A stretch of 64,000 nt of DNA from Phycomyces blakesleeanus NRRL 1555(-) (GCF_001638985.1 NW_017265155.1:186001-250000); one strand, 5' to 3'. Shown: positions 20,953 to 31,771, counted from the stretch's first letter. Numbers and translations are program-made. The notes: generated by a model from the letters alone, not told the origin.

Positions 20953-23900
20953 TCACCCCCTCTCGAAACTGTTGATCGTCCTCGGTCAACTCTGGTAGAC
21001 TCTATCATCGAGAACGGCAAGGTGGAAGAGGAATCTATGGCCAGATCACGTCGCATATTGTTACGAGCAGCGGTCGGGTGATACCAGGTGCGGTTGAAAT
21101 CGTCGGATTTGGCTATTTTGAGGCGGTCAGCATGAACCCAAGAAGTATAAGGGACACCTTCCATTGTTGTGAGCTTGTATATATTCTTATCGAAATTTTT
21201 ATCTACTACAATATATGGGCCCATCCAGTTATATTCTAGTCCAAATTTGTTTTCATGCCGCAACAACAAATGTTCACCGATTGCGAACTGATGAGGTTTC
21301 ATGATCGAATCCCATTGTTCCTTGTCTTGTTGGCTGTTGGCGGTTACTCGAGCATCAGCATTTTTGCGAGCCTGTTGGAGATTACGAAGAAAAGGGATAG
21401 CGCCATCGGATACGAGGGTCGGGTCGTCAGGGATAGATGTATCCATAAATGGACATAGGGGATCGCCAGGAATACGAGGTTCGCGGCCATAAGTCAAGAA
21501 AAATGGACTGAACCCAGTTGTACGATGCTTTCTGATTCGGCAAGCCCAAAGTGCTGTTTCCAGATATTCGTCCCACTGGTGAATGGCACCATGTACATAT
21601 TTACGTAACATCTGTTTAAGAACACCATTTAACCTTTCACATTTTCCATTAGTACGTGGGTGAAATGCTGAGGTTAATTTATGATGGAGCTTAATTTTCT
21701 TAATGTAAAAGCTCAAAATATGTGACATAAAGTTTGCACCACGATCTGTCAGAATTTCGTCTGGGCAACCAAAACGCATGACTATTTCTTCGTACAAAAA
21801 GTTGGCGATGGCTTCGCCCGTAGCAGCAGGAACAGCACGTGCAATTGGCCAATTCGTAGCGTAGTCGACGGCAACCAAAATCCATCGATTTCCGTTGATT
21901 GTAGTGGGAAGTTCTCCAATGAAGTCGAGATGCCAACGAGAGAAAGCAGGGGGGATATCCAATGGTTCCAAAGGGGCATGGTGTATGTTGCGTTCTGCGT
22001 TTGAGGCCAATTGACATTGATGACATTTCGATAACCATTCTTGAATTTGACTTCTCATGGCTGGCCACCACCAACGCTTCTTCATTAAATCATACACCGT
22101 TGTTTCTCCAGCATGTCCGAAACCATTGTGGAAATTATTTACTAAGTCTGCACACTTGGCAAACAGTGCAAAACGAATTTCTTGTACCGTGTCACCTATT
22201 TTAACGAGACGGAAAACCTTTTGGTCGTGGACCACAAACTTATTGCGTTGCCGATGGAGTAATTCTTTTATGTCTTCTGGCCATTCATCTTCTTTTCGTG
22301 CATAAAATTTTGGCCAGTCGGACGTTTGTGAGTCTGGTATGGTGTACAGGTATTCTGGTTCCATTGATTTAATTAATGTTGCATCGTATTCTGGGCCATC
22401 AAGACGAGAGAGCACATCAGGGACACCATTGTCTTTGCCCAGTTTGTATTGAATTATCGGGTCGTACAGCTCGAATTCAGAAATCCACCTTATCAGGCGA
22501 GGCGTGGGCTTAACCTGACTGCGAAAATACTTGAGTGGTAAGTGATCGGTGAATACAGTGAACGGTTTTCCTTCGATCATGCAGCACCAAGTACGCAAGG
22601 CATGTAGAATACCGAGTAACTCGCGCTCTTGAGCAGGATACGATCTTTCGGCAGGGGAGAGTTTTTTTGATTCGAACGCTAATGGTTTCCAACTTCCGTT
22701 TTCGTCTTCTTGCATTAATACGGCACCAACACCAAAATCTGAAGCATCTGTTTCAATGCGGAATGGTTTATCCATGTCTGGGGCAAGTAATACAGGTGCA
22801 GTACTCATTTTCTCTTTTAGTAAATCGAAACTTTCCTGGCATGTCTCCGTCCAAACGATAGGCCGTCGTTTTGGTCCTGTCCCTTTAGTTAAGTCTGTTA
22901 AGGGCGCAGCGATTCCAGCAAACCCAGGGATGAAGTGGCGGTAGTGCTATGCAAGGCCAATAAATTGTCTAACTTCTTGTACATTTGTTGGTGGTGTCCA
23001 TTCTTTTATAGTCTTTACTTTGTCTGGCGATGGTAAGATGCCTTGCGCAGATACGTTGAATCCAAGGAAAGTTAGTTCGTTTTTGTTAAATTCGCATTTT
23101 TTAAGGTTGGCAATTAATTTCGCTTCACGTAGTCGGTTTAACACATGTCGTACATGTTCTTCGTGTTCTTCTGGTGTCGTGCTAAAGATTAGGATATCAT
23201 CCAAATAGACTAAGGCAAACTTATCCAAACAATCTCCAAGAACTTTGTTCATAAGATGCTGAAACGTCGGTGGGGCATTGGTGAGACCAAAGGGAAGAAC
23301 CAGAAACTCGTATTGGCCATATCGGGTGTTAAAGGCGGTTTTTGGCACATCTGAGTCTTGAATTCTCACTTGATGGTAACCGCTTTTGAGGTCCAAACTG
23401 GTGAAATGGTTTGCTCCATGAAGGCGTTCCAAACACTCATCCATGCGTGGCAATGGATGGTTATTGCGGATAGTAACTTTGTTCAGGGCTCTGTAATCAA
23501 CACACATGCGCATCTCACCATTTTTCTTTTTAACAAATAAAATTGGAGCACCCCATGGCGAAGAACTCGGACGAATTAAGCCGAGGTCTAGAAGTTCCTT
23601 TAGTTGTTGCTGTAATTCGTCGAGTTCTCGAGGGCTCATTTTGAATGGTGGTTTATTGACAGGGTAGGCATCTCCAGTGTTTATAACGTGTTGGACGTCA
23701 CGGTTCGGCGGTAATCCAGGTAAACCGTCTTGGAAAACGTCCTCAAATTCTTTTACTAATTTCATCCAGTGTTCATCATTATGTATTTCTTTTTCTGTCT
23801 TAATGTGCAACAAAAAGCATTCGGCCTCCTCTCTCCTAGAGAGTTTCTCAATTTGTTTTGCAGATATCAGATAGTTTAGGTGAGGTTTAGTAGGACGGGG

Positions 23901-24461
23901 CCCATGAGGACGCAAAATAAATTCTTGTTCATCACGATGTAAAGACCAGCTATCGACATGCCAATCTGGGACGGGTTTAGCCATTTGCAACCAAGTGCGG
24001 CCAAGAATCAAGTCGAATTTAGTGGGAAATACAAAAGCATCGATGGTGTCAGTGTATCCATTTAAAGAGAGGTTTAATGTTGCCTTCTGATGGATCTTAA
24101 TGCTGTGTCCTCCTGCAGTTTCGACTGATCGTCCGGGTATATCCAAAATGTGTGTGGCCAAATGGGCGATCTGGGGTGATACATAGTTTGCACTAGCACC
24201 ACTATCAATTAACACCAGGATTTGTTGTCCGTCAAGTATAGCGGCGTATAAGGGCAAGTCTGTGTCCACGGCAGCATGGAGATCTTCTAAGAAATGTTGG
24301 TCAGCAGTGAGACAAGGGTCACAATTTTCTTCAGACATAGTCTCAGGCTCTTCATTGGTAACATTTGTATACTGTTCAGACACGTCTTTATTAATTTCTG
24401 GTTCGCTAGTTTCGCTAATATTATTAGCCTGTGGGGAGGATTTTTCTTCCATTGAACACAA
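20913..24461 (-). pseudogene. T2 Pol polyprotein, one in-frame TAG
   Basis: Same domain order as T1 Pol: protease DSGA, RT with an intact YLDDILIF box, RNase H (ETDASDFGVGAVL), integrase zinc finger and DDE core (DRGANF, NGKCERLNG), and a GPY-like tail. The frame is interrupted by TAG at 22947-22949, between the RT and RNase H. T1 has CAA (Gln) there, so the stop is a transition from a Gln codon. The position that is TAATG in T1 reads TAACG here, so the usual pol ATG is lost. The first ATG in frame is slightly downstream (MEEKSSPQ). The C-terminus again runs into the 3' LTR. Confidence 0.88.
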
Positions 24462-24472
24462 CCGACCTCCCG

Positions 24473-25594
24473 TTACGGTTGTGTTTCGCGAAAACCCTGC
24501 TTCTTGCTACGTGTCTCATCTAACTGTCTAATCACTGCTAATCGATCCCTACAGTTCCTCTTGAAGTGACCAACTTCGCCGCACCAATGGCAAGTAGCCA
24601 CATTACGTTTCTGAGGGGGGCGAGATCGATAGTTATTACGGCGACCTTGAATCGCATCCAGGTCCATGGGCTCGGGACCACTGTACTGCTGTTGGTACGG
24701 CTGTTGGTACGTCTGTTGGTACGGTTGGGGAACGGGTGCGTAGTTGTTCTGTTGCCCCAAGTGGAGGCCACTGGCATATGCCAAAGCAATGTTGCAGGCA
24801 TTGTCAACGTCGACAGGTCGGGCGGCAAGAACATTTCCTCGTATGGTGGGGTGAAGTCCGCGGACAAACTTGTCGAGGGCTTCTTCATCGTTCATTCCAG
24901 GCAACTCCAACTGGATGTTGTGGAACGCGTCGATGTACTCTGCAACCGTTCCTGTTTGGTATAGTCGAGCAAGGCGGTCCCTGGACGTCTGTAGTGAGTA
25001 GACTGGACGAAATTCTCCCGACAGAGCCATCTTGAACTCATCCCAGGTTGTTGGATGTTTGTCCTTTACTTCCATGCGTCTCCACCATGTGTCTGCTCTG
25101 TCACGCAACAGATTCACTGCAAATTCACAGGCTTTTGTTGCGGAAAAATTGTAGTATCTGGTGTAACGTTCGACTGCGCGCAGCTAACCATCCACTACTG
25201 TGGCAGAACGTTCTCCATGGAAGCAATCAGGTTGCTTGATTCGTTCAGCACGGGCCTCCTGCTGCACCATGATTGCTTTCATTGCTTCGGCGACAGCAGC
25301 AGCAATTGCTTCGGCTGTTAGAGTGGCGGTTTGGGGGGCCATTGTTTCTTCTTGTTCTTGTTTGTTCTTTCCTGTTAAGGTTGCGGCTAGTTTTGTGGCT
25401 AGTTCGGTCCACTTCTGTTCTCGGGCAGGGGTCTTCTTAATACGCTGTTCTTCAGGGATATGAGAAACACGCCGATTCTTCTTGTAGTCGTTTACTAATT
25501 CGCTGGGTAACAAGTCCTGGACTCGTTCTTCAATCTCGAATTGGCTAAGGGTCTTCTTATCAAATATGTCTTGGTGTCTTTCAACCGGATTCAT
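24473..25594 (-). pseudogene. T2 Gag, one in-frame TAG
   Basis: ATG at 25594-25592 (MNPVERHQ). Same layout as T1 Gag, with the capsid core and a CHWCGEVGHFKRNC knuckle. TAG at 25184-25186 replaces a conserved Trp (VVDG-W-LRAVERYT in T1). The stop truncates the protein before the capsid core. Confidence 0.85.
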
Positions 25595-25634
25595 CAAAGG
25601 TCTTGTTAGAGGAAAAATAGCTTCAGCTACCAAT

Positions 25635-25996
25635 TGTCGTTCCTGATCTGGGATGGTCTTCCTTTTACTATAGCAAAGTCAAAAGGTCAAACCCACTGGG
25701 GATCGGAGAGTATATGTAAAATCGAAGAGAGGATAAAAGGTCCTTTTTATTGATAGGAATTGAATTGTCTTATATAGTTTTCTAAACTAATACTGCGCAT
25801 TATCCGCAGTAAACTATTATACTCTATTTAATTACAAGAGAAGTCCTTTTACTGCGGTTGATGCTCAGAAGATGTTACTGTGGTTAATCTTTACAAGACA
25901 TTACTGTGGTTCGTTATCTATGAGGTATCTTTGACATACAGAACTGCTGCGGTCAATTATCCCGATTTCTCGGATTCATCAAAATAATGTCCGACA
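25635..25996 (-). repeat. T2 5' LTR
   Basis: 362 bp, ending AAAATAATGTCCGACA. The same 16 bases follow directly at 25997-26012, as 4 bp of target duplication plus the displaced end of the T1 LTR. Confidence 0.9.
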
Positions 25997-26000
25997 AAAA

Positions 26001-26012
26001 TAATGTCCGACA
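26001..26012 (-). repeat. Displaced outer 12 bp of the T1 5' LTR
   Basis: TAATGTCCGACA followed by ATCT (26013-26016), the partner of ATCT at 15287-15290. Confidence 0.85.
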
Positions 26013-26026
26013 ATCTGACAAATATC

Positions 26027-26032
26027 AAAAAA
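26027..26032 (-). terminator. RNA polymerase III terminator of the tRNA gene
   Basis: Six T on the minus strand, three bases after the tRNA 3' end. Confidence 0.75.
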
Positions 26033-26035
26033 TAT

Positions 26036-26108
26036 GATTTCTGCCAGACTTGAACTGGCGACCGTCTGTGTGTTAGACAGACGTGATAACCAACTACACC
26101 AAGAAACC
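26036..26108 (-). tRNA. tRNA-Val (anticodon AAC)
   Basis: 73 nt that fold as a complete cloverleaf. The acceptor stem GGTTTCT/AGAAATC has seven pairs with one G-U. The anticodon stem TCTGT/ACAGA encloses CTAACAC with anticodon AAC. The T stem GCCAG/CTGGC encloses TTCAAGT. The A box (TGGTGTAGTTGG) and a B box (AGTTCAAGTCT) are present, and there is no intron. The gene looks functional. Its first 15 nt (26094-26108) are duplicated at 31330-31344 and 36565-36579 by the adjacent LINE-B insertions, so its 5' flank is now LINE sequence. T1 ends 23 bp beyond its 3' end. Confidence 0.95.
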
Positions 26109-26537
26109 CAAACCGACTCTCTTCCACAACCAAATTATTTTTTGAATTCAAACCCAGCACAGTTTTACTTTTACCTCTTTTTCTCTATAACTACTATATC
26201 AAACCTATCTGTTTTTGCAGCAGGATTGATTGTCATAGTTGTTTTTATATATCTACCAATTTTCATTTTTTTTAATTGACTTTTTTTCAAATTGTTGGAA
26301 TCATCATTGCAATCATCTTCACATCTGCGCCGAAATCACTCAAGATTGTCAGCATCTCCAACTACATCTCAATTGCCTGTACCTCTGTTATCGTCTCCAG
26401 CTCTTTTCTCCTTCTCTGAAGGTGGTTCTGGTGTTTTACCATCAACTTCGCACTTTTTTGTCCCAGTTTCAGACCTTTCTTTTTCTGCTTTGCCTGCTCC
26501 TGGTTCCCACGAAATTTTTTTTCAAGCTCCTCCAACA

Positions 26538-27779
26538 ATGATTGGTTCCCAAAAACAGGTGATTAATTCCACTGGCCGCCCTACTCCCACTGCTCTCATT
26601 TTGTCTGGCCTCAAGGCAGACTTTAAAAAATTGCACAATGTTTTGTCCTGTTCACGTTGCCAGACTACAGGCAAAATTGTTTCCAATGGGTCTACTTCTC
26701 GTACTGGTAGCCCACAGTTTAAATGCAAATGTGGTGCAACATTTACTGCTTCATCCATGCAATCTTTGATCAATGCAGTCCAACACAAAATTCCTGAAGT
26801 TCGTTCTGCAAGTGAGCCTGTTGTGTCCCCTTCTGTTTCCATCTTGGGTCATAGTATTTCCATGGCAGATATCCATGAAATTGAATCTGACGTTGCACCT
26901 GTTTTTCCAACTGTAATGCCCACTCTTCAGGATATTTGGGACCGTTTCCAGGTTTATGATGAACGTCTTTCTGCATTGGAGGCTGTTCAAAAAGAGAACA
27001 TTGAGTTGCGTAAGGCTCTTGCTACTGCAAACACCACTATTGCACGTTTGACAAAGGAGAATATTGATTTTTCTGTTGGTGCTGCAGCATCCAAATATGC
27101 TACTATTGCTGCCTCTGTTCCAGTTGTTTCTCAGGCTGATTTTCCATCACTTCCTGCATCCCAGACCCATCATTCCACTGAACCCACCAAGACTTTCGTT
27201 TCTAAAACACCACGTAAAAGGGCTCCAACTGCTAGGGCCATTGCTGCTGTTGTTCGTGGCATGACAATTAAAGAAAATGCTGATCAGGGGTTTCAAATTG
27301 TTTATGTACCTAATGCTATCCGTCTCCCCATTAGTACTCAACGTCAACGTCTTAGGAAATTAAAGATAGACAATGCACGTGTGCTGGATCTCCACTATCC
27401 TGATCGTAAGGTGATGGGAATGCTTGTACATAATGAGTATGCTCCTGAGCTCAAGACTATCTTGGCAAGTTATGGTGTTACTACTTTGGATAACTTTGAT
27501 CCTCTGGACCCTGTTCACCTCCGTGACCCAGCTCTGGCCTCTCTTTCACTTGATGATAGGGCAACAAAAGCTATACATGTTCACAATGATCGTATGCTAC
27601 GTGCCATTGAATTCATTAGGGCTCCTGTCAAGTTTGCTGTTGCACGTTCCTTTTGCTCTCAGGGATGGATTAGTGATGACCAACTAGCTGAGATGGTTCC
27701 CCCACGACCCACCAAAAAAGACTTGGACATCTCTATACATACTGCCAGCATCACCATCCCTTCATTCTCTGATCTATGA
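26538..27779 (+). CDS. LINE-B1 ORF1, Gag-like protein with Cys-rich motif
   Basis: 413 residues from the first in-frame ATG (MIGSQKQV). The open frame extends further upstream without an ATG. A zinc-ribbon-like group, CSRC near residue 38 and CKCG near 62, replaces the usual CCHC knuckles. A coiled-coil-like segment lies near residues 130-165 (RLSALEAVQKENIELRKAL). The C-terminal half is basic then mixed, with KTPRKRAPTARAIAAVVRGM, and could be the RNA-binding part. The stop overlaps the ORF2 start as ATGA, which suggests coupled translation. The protein should bind LINE RNA, but the exact fold is not recognised. Confidence 0.8.
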   Translation: MIGSQKQVINSTGRPTPTALILSGLKADFKKLHNVLSCSRCQTTGKIVSNGSTSRTGSPQFKCKCGATFTASSMQSLINAVQHKIPEVRSASEPVVSPSVSILGHSISMADIHEIESDVAPVFPTVMPTLQDIWDRFQVYDERLSALEAVQKENIELRKALATANTTIARLTKENIDFSVGAAASKYATIAASVPVVSQADFPSLPASQTHHSTEPTKTFVSKTPRKRAPTARAIAAVVRGMTIKENADQGFQIVYVPNAIRLPISTQRQRLRKLKIDNARVLDLHYPDRKVMGMLVHNEYAPELKTILASYGVTTLDNFDPLDPVHLRDPALASLSLDDRATKAIHVHNDRMLRAIEFIRAPVKFAVARSFCSQGWISDDQLAEMVPPRPTKKDLDISIHTASITIPSFSDL

Positions 27780-30700
27780 ATCCAGTAACAATTACATTAT
27801 GGAATGCAAATGGTCTTGCAAAACAGACCATACCTACGATCCTTTCATATGCTCCACTTACTTCCCTTCTTTTTATCACTGAAACGTGGCTTTTGTCCCC
27901 CCATCGTTATCCTACTTCTTGGCAGCAGTACCATACCTATGGTCAGTCTGTCCCCAATGCTAGCCGTGGCTGCATGGGTATTTCTCTTCTTGTAAATCCT
28001 TCTTTCCCTTACCCCATTTCTATTGTTCCTTCTTCTTCTCCTTATGTTCTTTCTTGTATTGTATTTGATTTTCTTATTCATTGCATTTATCTTCCCCCTT
28101 CTCTTTCTGATGACGATGCAATTTCTATTCTTTATGACCTCCCCCTCTCTTCTTCTTCTATTCCTTCTTCTAACACTATTTTTTGTGGTGATTTTAATTC
28201 ACGTATGGGATCCTTTCTTGGTGACCATGCTATCACTTCGCGAGGAACTTCTTTTCTTCAGTGGATCCAGGCAACTGGTCTCACTTGTTGGAATGAATTA
28301 CTTGCATTTGGTATTCCTACCTTTCTTTCTGGTGGCTCTGGTACCTCACGTTCCAGTGTCATTGATTTATTTCTTTCTACATCCCCCCTTCTCAATCCTT
28401 CTATGCAAATTCGTTCTGATCTTTCTTTAGGCTCTGATCACAAAATGGTCAACCTCACTTTCACTCCCTATGTTTCACCTCCCCCTCCCCCTACTAATCA
28501 TCCGCGCCTACTTTGGAATCTTTCCAAGCTTGCTCAGCCTGACACTCTCAAGATCTACATTGATACAGCTTCTGGGTCATTGGACAATCTGACAGAGCAG
28601 TTCAGTGCTTTCCTTTCTTCTTCTTCTCCTCCTCCTGTAGATTCTCTGTGCTCTGCTTTTGCTCAAGCTATCTATGATGCTCTGGACACTGCTGTTGGTC
28701 GTCGTACACCACGTACCATGCAAAAGTACTGGTTCTGGTCAGTGGACCTTCAAGAAGCAATGGATCTGAGAGAACGCAGCTACCAACGCTGGCGTCATTC
28801 TAGTGGTTTGCAGAAGGCTATATGCTGGATGCGCCATCAGGATGCATGTCATGCTGTTAGGTTATCAGTCCAGCGTCGTCGACGTGAAACATGGAAAGAA
28901 TTCTGCAACAAATTGGCAACACAAGACTTTGCAAAGACCACAGCAACAATGAAACGTATTAAAAGCCATCGTCAAACCAGTCCTGTCTTTGTGGATCCGG
29001 GTGGACCTCAAGTAGCTGCTAACAAAATGGCTGATCATCTTCAACAGATTTTCTCAGGTCAATTTCTTCCTGCACGCCGCCCTCCAGACCAGACAGTGAT
29101 GATTTCATCACCAATTGCAATTGATGAATCGTGTCCTTTTACTCATCTTTCTGTAGAGAGTGCAATTCTCAAGCTTCCTACACGCAAGGCTCCTGGTGTT
29201 GACCATCTTCGTGCTGAAATGCTTCACCCAATTGTTAAGCAAGTCTCTCCTGTTCTTTGTCTTTTGTTCCAGCTTTGTTGGCAATGGGGTTCTGCACCTC
29301 TTGCATGGCGTACTGCACAAATTGTCCCCATCTTTAAAAAGGGTGATACTCATGACCCTGCTAACTATCGTCCCATTAGCTTAACGTCTATCCTGAGAAA
29401 AGCCATGGAATATTGTCTACAGTTTCCTCTTGAAGATGTGTCTCCAACAATTGACATTGCACAGGGTGGATTCCAACGTCAACGTAGCTCCCTTGATCAA
29501 GTTCTTTGTCTCCATGAGATGGTCCGTCGTCACACAGCTCTATTCAAAGCACCACCAGTCTTGGCTTTTCTTGATATCAAGTCTGCATATGACACTGTTG
29601 ATCGTTCTGTAGTATGGACATCGTTACGTCCTCTTGCCTCTGATGCTATGTTAGCTTTGTTACAAAGTCTTTTTGACAACGTTCAAGTTGAGGTGTTGCT
29701 TTCTGGTGCAACATCCAGATCATTCCAACCATTGACTGGCGTTATGCAAGGATCTGTGCTTTCTCCCCACCTTTATTCCGTGTACATAAATTCTCTACCA
29801 GTTGCTCTTCGTGCTGCAGGGGAACTTTGTAACACAGTATTTAATCAGACTGCTGCCACAAGACTCAATGATCAATTAGTCAATTCACTACTTTTTGCTG
29901 ACGATGTTGCCATCATTGCTACACCAGAAGCTATGCCTGTCATTCTGAATTCTGCTGAACAACATTCTCAAGAGCTAGGATATCGTTGGAGTCCCACCAA
30001 GTGCATGATCCTTCACCATTCTTGTTCTCTTTCTCCTTTGTCATTCTCTCTCTACAATGTGCCTATTCCTCATGCTCATTCGTTTCCTTACCTTGGTGTT
30101 CCCTTCTCAGCAAAGGGGACTATTGATCCATCTCTTCTCATCTCTCGTAATTGTGTCTCTGCTATCAACAGCATGCGTGCTCTTCAATCACTTGGTGTCA
30201 ATCACACTGGGTTGTCACGTCTACTCTCAATTCGTTTGTACCGCCAGTTTATTCGTCCACAATTTGAGTATGGCCTGGCAATATCCTGCTTCAACATCAA
30301 ACAAGTTGCTGTGCTTGAAAAGGCCCAGAACACATGCTTACGCATGATTTTTGGAGGTCACTCCACATCTTCTACATCTGTTTTCCGTCACCTTGGGAAT
30401 CTTCCTAGCATGAGGGAGAGGATCTTGACTCTTGGTTTCAAGTTTGTATATCGTGCTTTCTGGTTGCCTGATGAGGCTCTGTTTACTCTTCTTCGACCTG
30501 TTCTTACAAACCCAGCACACCAATGGTTTAAGCTTTTAGCTAATCCCATTTGGTTGTCTCTCTCCAATCGTCAGAATGCTGATTCTAAAGCTTGCAAGCA
30601 TGCCATTCGTTCATTTTTGAACCAGGGCCTCTCCTTGCAACGCTCTCAACAAATACTTCTCTCTGCTTGCCGTCCTTCTCTTGGTGTTGACCCTATTCTC

Positions 30701-31072
30701 TGGCTTCCCATGACTAACTATGAACGTAGTAGATTCATACGTTGGCGTATGGGGTGGCTTCCTGGACGTCCTCAACCTTGTTCCTGTGGATTGCATACCA
30801 CCAGCCGTCATCATGTCATTGAGTGCACTGGAGCTGCAATTCGTCTCCATCTCTATTCTACAGTACAACCCAATCCAATTGATTATGTACTCAATATGCT
30901 GCCTCTGAAGACACCTAAAAACAACAAGAACAATGCCTTCTGGATCTTTACTTGGCCAATTCTTTGTAGAATAATGTTGGACATAGAACAGATCTGTCTC
31001 CCTGGGGTTGATCTTGCTGATCATGCTGCAACAGACAGAGGACAACTCTTCTTGAACTGGCTACCCAAATGA
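27776..31072 (+). CDS. LINE-B1 ORF2: APE endonuclease / reverse transcriptase
   Basis: 1098 residues, ATG overlapping the ORF1 stop (ATGA). The N-terminal apurinic-like endonuclease has WNANGL, ITETWL, FCGDFNS, VIDLFLS and GSDHKMV. It should choose and nick the target, here the tRNA-Val gene. The RT follows with IVPIFKKGDTHDPANYRPIS, FLDIKSAYDTVD, GVMQGSVLSPHLYSVY and the catalytic LLFADDVAII near residue 705. The C-terminus carries a CCHC-type motif, CSCGLHTTSRHHVIEC, near 1000. No RNase H was seen. All catalytic signatures are present and no stop interrupts them. This is the intact member of the tandem pair. Confidence 0.92.
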   Translation: MNPVTITLWNANGLAKQTIPTILSYAPLTSLLFITETWLLSPHRYPTSWQQYHTYGQSVPNASRGCMGISLLVNPSFPYPISIVPSSSPYVLSCIVFDFLIHCIYLPPSLSDDDAISILYDLPLSSSSIPSSNTIFCGDFNSRMGSFLGDHAITSRGTSFLQWIQATGLTCWNELLAFGIPTFLSGGSGTSRSSVIDLFLSTSPLLNPSMQIRSDLSLGSDHKMVNLTFTPYVSPPPPPTNHPRLLWNLSKLAQPDTLKIYIDTASGSLDNLTEQFSAFLSSSSPPPVDSLCSAFAQAIYDALDTAVGRRTPRTMQKYWFWSVDLQEAMDLRERSYQRWRHSSGLQKAICWMRHQDACHAVRLSVQRRRRETWKEFCNKLATQDFAKTTATMKRIKSHRQTSPVFVDPGGPQVAANKMADHLQQIFSGQFLPARRPPDQTVMISSPIAIDESCPFTHLSVESAILKLPTRKAPGVDHLRAEMLHPIVKQVSPVLCLLFQLCWQWGSAPLAWRTAQIVPIFKKGDTHDPANYRPISLTSILRKAMEYCLQFPLEDVSPTIDIAQGGFQRQRSSLDQVLCLHEMVRRHTALFKAPPVLAFLDIKSAYDTVDRSVVWTSLRPLASDAMLALLQSLFDNVQVEVLLSGATSRSFQPLTGVMQGSVLSPHLYSVYINSLPVALRAAGELCNTVFNQTAATRLNDQLVNSLLFADDVAIIATPEAMPVILNSAEQHSQELGYRWSPTKCMILHHSCSLSPLSFSLYNVPIPHAHSFPYLGVPFSAKGTIDPSLLISRNCVSAINSMRALQSLGVNHTGLSRLLSIRLYRQFIRPQFEYGLAISCFNIKQVAVLEKAQNTCLRMIFGGHSTSSTSVFRHLGNLPSMRERILTLGFKFVYRAFWLPDEALFTLLRPVLTNPAHQWFKLLANPIWLSLSNRQNADSKACKHAIRSFLNQGLSLQRSQQILLSACRPSLGVDPILWLPMTNYERSRFIRWRMGWLPGRPQPCSCGLHTTSRHHVIECTGAAIRLHLYSTVQPNPIDYVLNMLPLKTPKNNKNNAFWIFTWPILCRIMLDIEQICLPGVDLADHAATDRGQLFLNWLPK

Positions 31073-31329
31073 GACTGGCCATCTCCTTTTATTTTTAGTC
31101 TAGATCTGTATTAGTCTTAGTTTCCATTTATTGCATGAATTTCATGCATGCTTCATATTTTATCCTTATCTCCCTTTTTTTGTATCCCCTAGCTTAGTTT
31201 CCCTTTCTAGTTTTTCCCATTTTCCCCCTTGGGTTTTTTTCCTTTCTATTATTCTTTTTTGTACTCTTAAAGGCGGGCAATAGCTCTATAGTGCGTGTGC
31301 CCACTAGCCTTTCAATAAAAATCTTTTAC

Positions 31330-31344
31330 CTACACCAAGAAACC
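31330..31344. repeat. 15-bp tRNA-Val fragment between the two LINE-B copies
   Basis: CTACACCAAGAAACC, identical to tRNA positions 1-15 (inverse). It is the target duplication of LINE-B1 and the left border of LINE-B2. Confidence 0.92.
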
Positions 31345-31771
31345 ACACACTCTCTTCCACAACCAAATTATTTTTTGAATTCAAACCCAGCACAGTTTTA
31401 CTTTTACCTCTTTTTCTCTATAACTACTATATCAAACCTATCTGTTTTTTGCAGCAGGATTGATTGTCATAGTTGTTTTTATATATCTACCAATTTTCAT
31501 TTTTTTAATTGACTTTTTTTTCAAATTGTTGGAATCATCATTGCAATCATCTTCACATCTGCGCCGAAATCACTCAAGATTGTCAGCATCTCCAACTACA
31601 TCTCAATTGCCTGTACCTCTGTTATCGTCTCCAGTTCTTTTCTCCTTCTCTGAAGGTGGTTCTGGTGTTTTACCATCAACTTCGCACTTTTTTGTCCCAG
31701 TTTCAGACCTTTCTTTTTCTGCTTTGCCTGCTCCTGGTTCCCACGAATTTTTTTTTCAAGCTCCTCCAACA

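Larger units (their letters stand above)
20591..25996 (-). mobile_element. Ty3-type LTR retrotransposon T2, nested in the 5' LTR of T1
   Basis: 5,406-bp minus-strand element with two 362-bp LTRs (20591-20952 and 25635-25996) that differ at only about three positions, so the insertion is recent. AAAA at 20587-20590 and 25997-26000 is the target duplication. The target was the T1 LTR, 12 bp from its outer end. The primer-binding and polypurine sites are as in T1. Its LTRs belong to the same family as those of T1 but are about 50 bp longer in the central part. Confidence 0.92.
26109..31329 (+). mobile_element. LINE-B copy 1, inserted exactly at the 5' end of tRNA-Val
   Basis: 5,221-bp two-ORF non-LTR retrotransposon, antisense to the tRNA. 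The left boundary is the first base upstream of the mature tRNA 5' end. The right boundary is followed by CTACACCAAGAAACC (31330-31344), identical to 26094-26108, which is nucleotides 1-15 of the tRNA. The 3' end is a fixed sequence (CAATAAAAATCTTTTAC) without a poly(A) tail. The 5' UTR is about 430 bp. Copy 2 follows at once in the same direction with about 99% identity. Both ORFs are open, so it could be active. Confidence 0.93.

Noticed and set aside
26036..26108. The tRNA could be a tRNA-derived SINE head or a pseudogene carried by the LINE.
   Set aside because: It has full cloverleaf pairing, a T6 terminator and unique 3' flank. Only 15 bp, not the gene, are repeated with the LINE.
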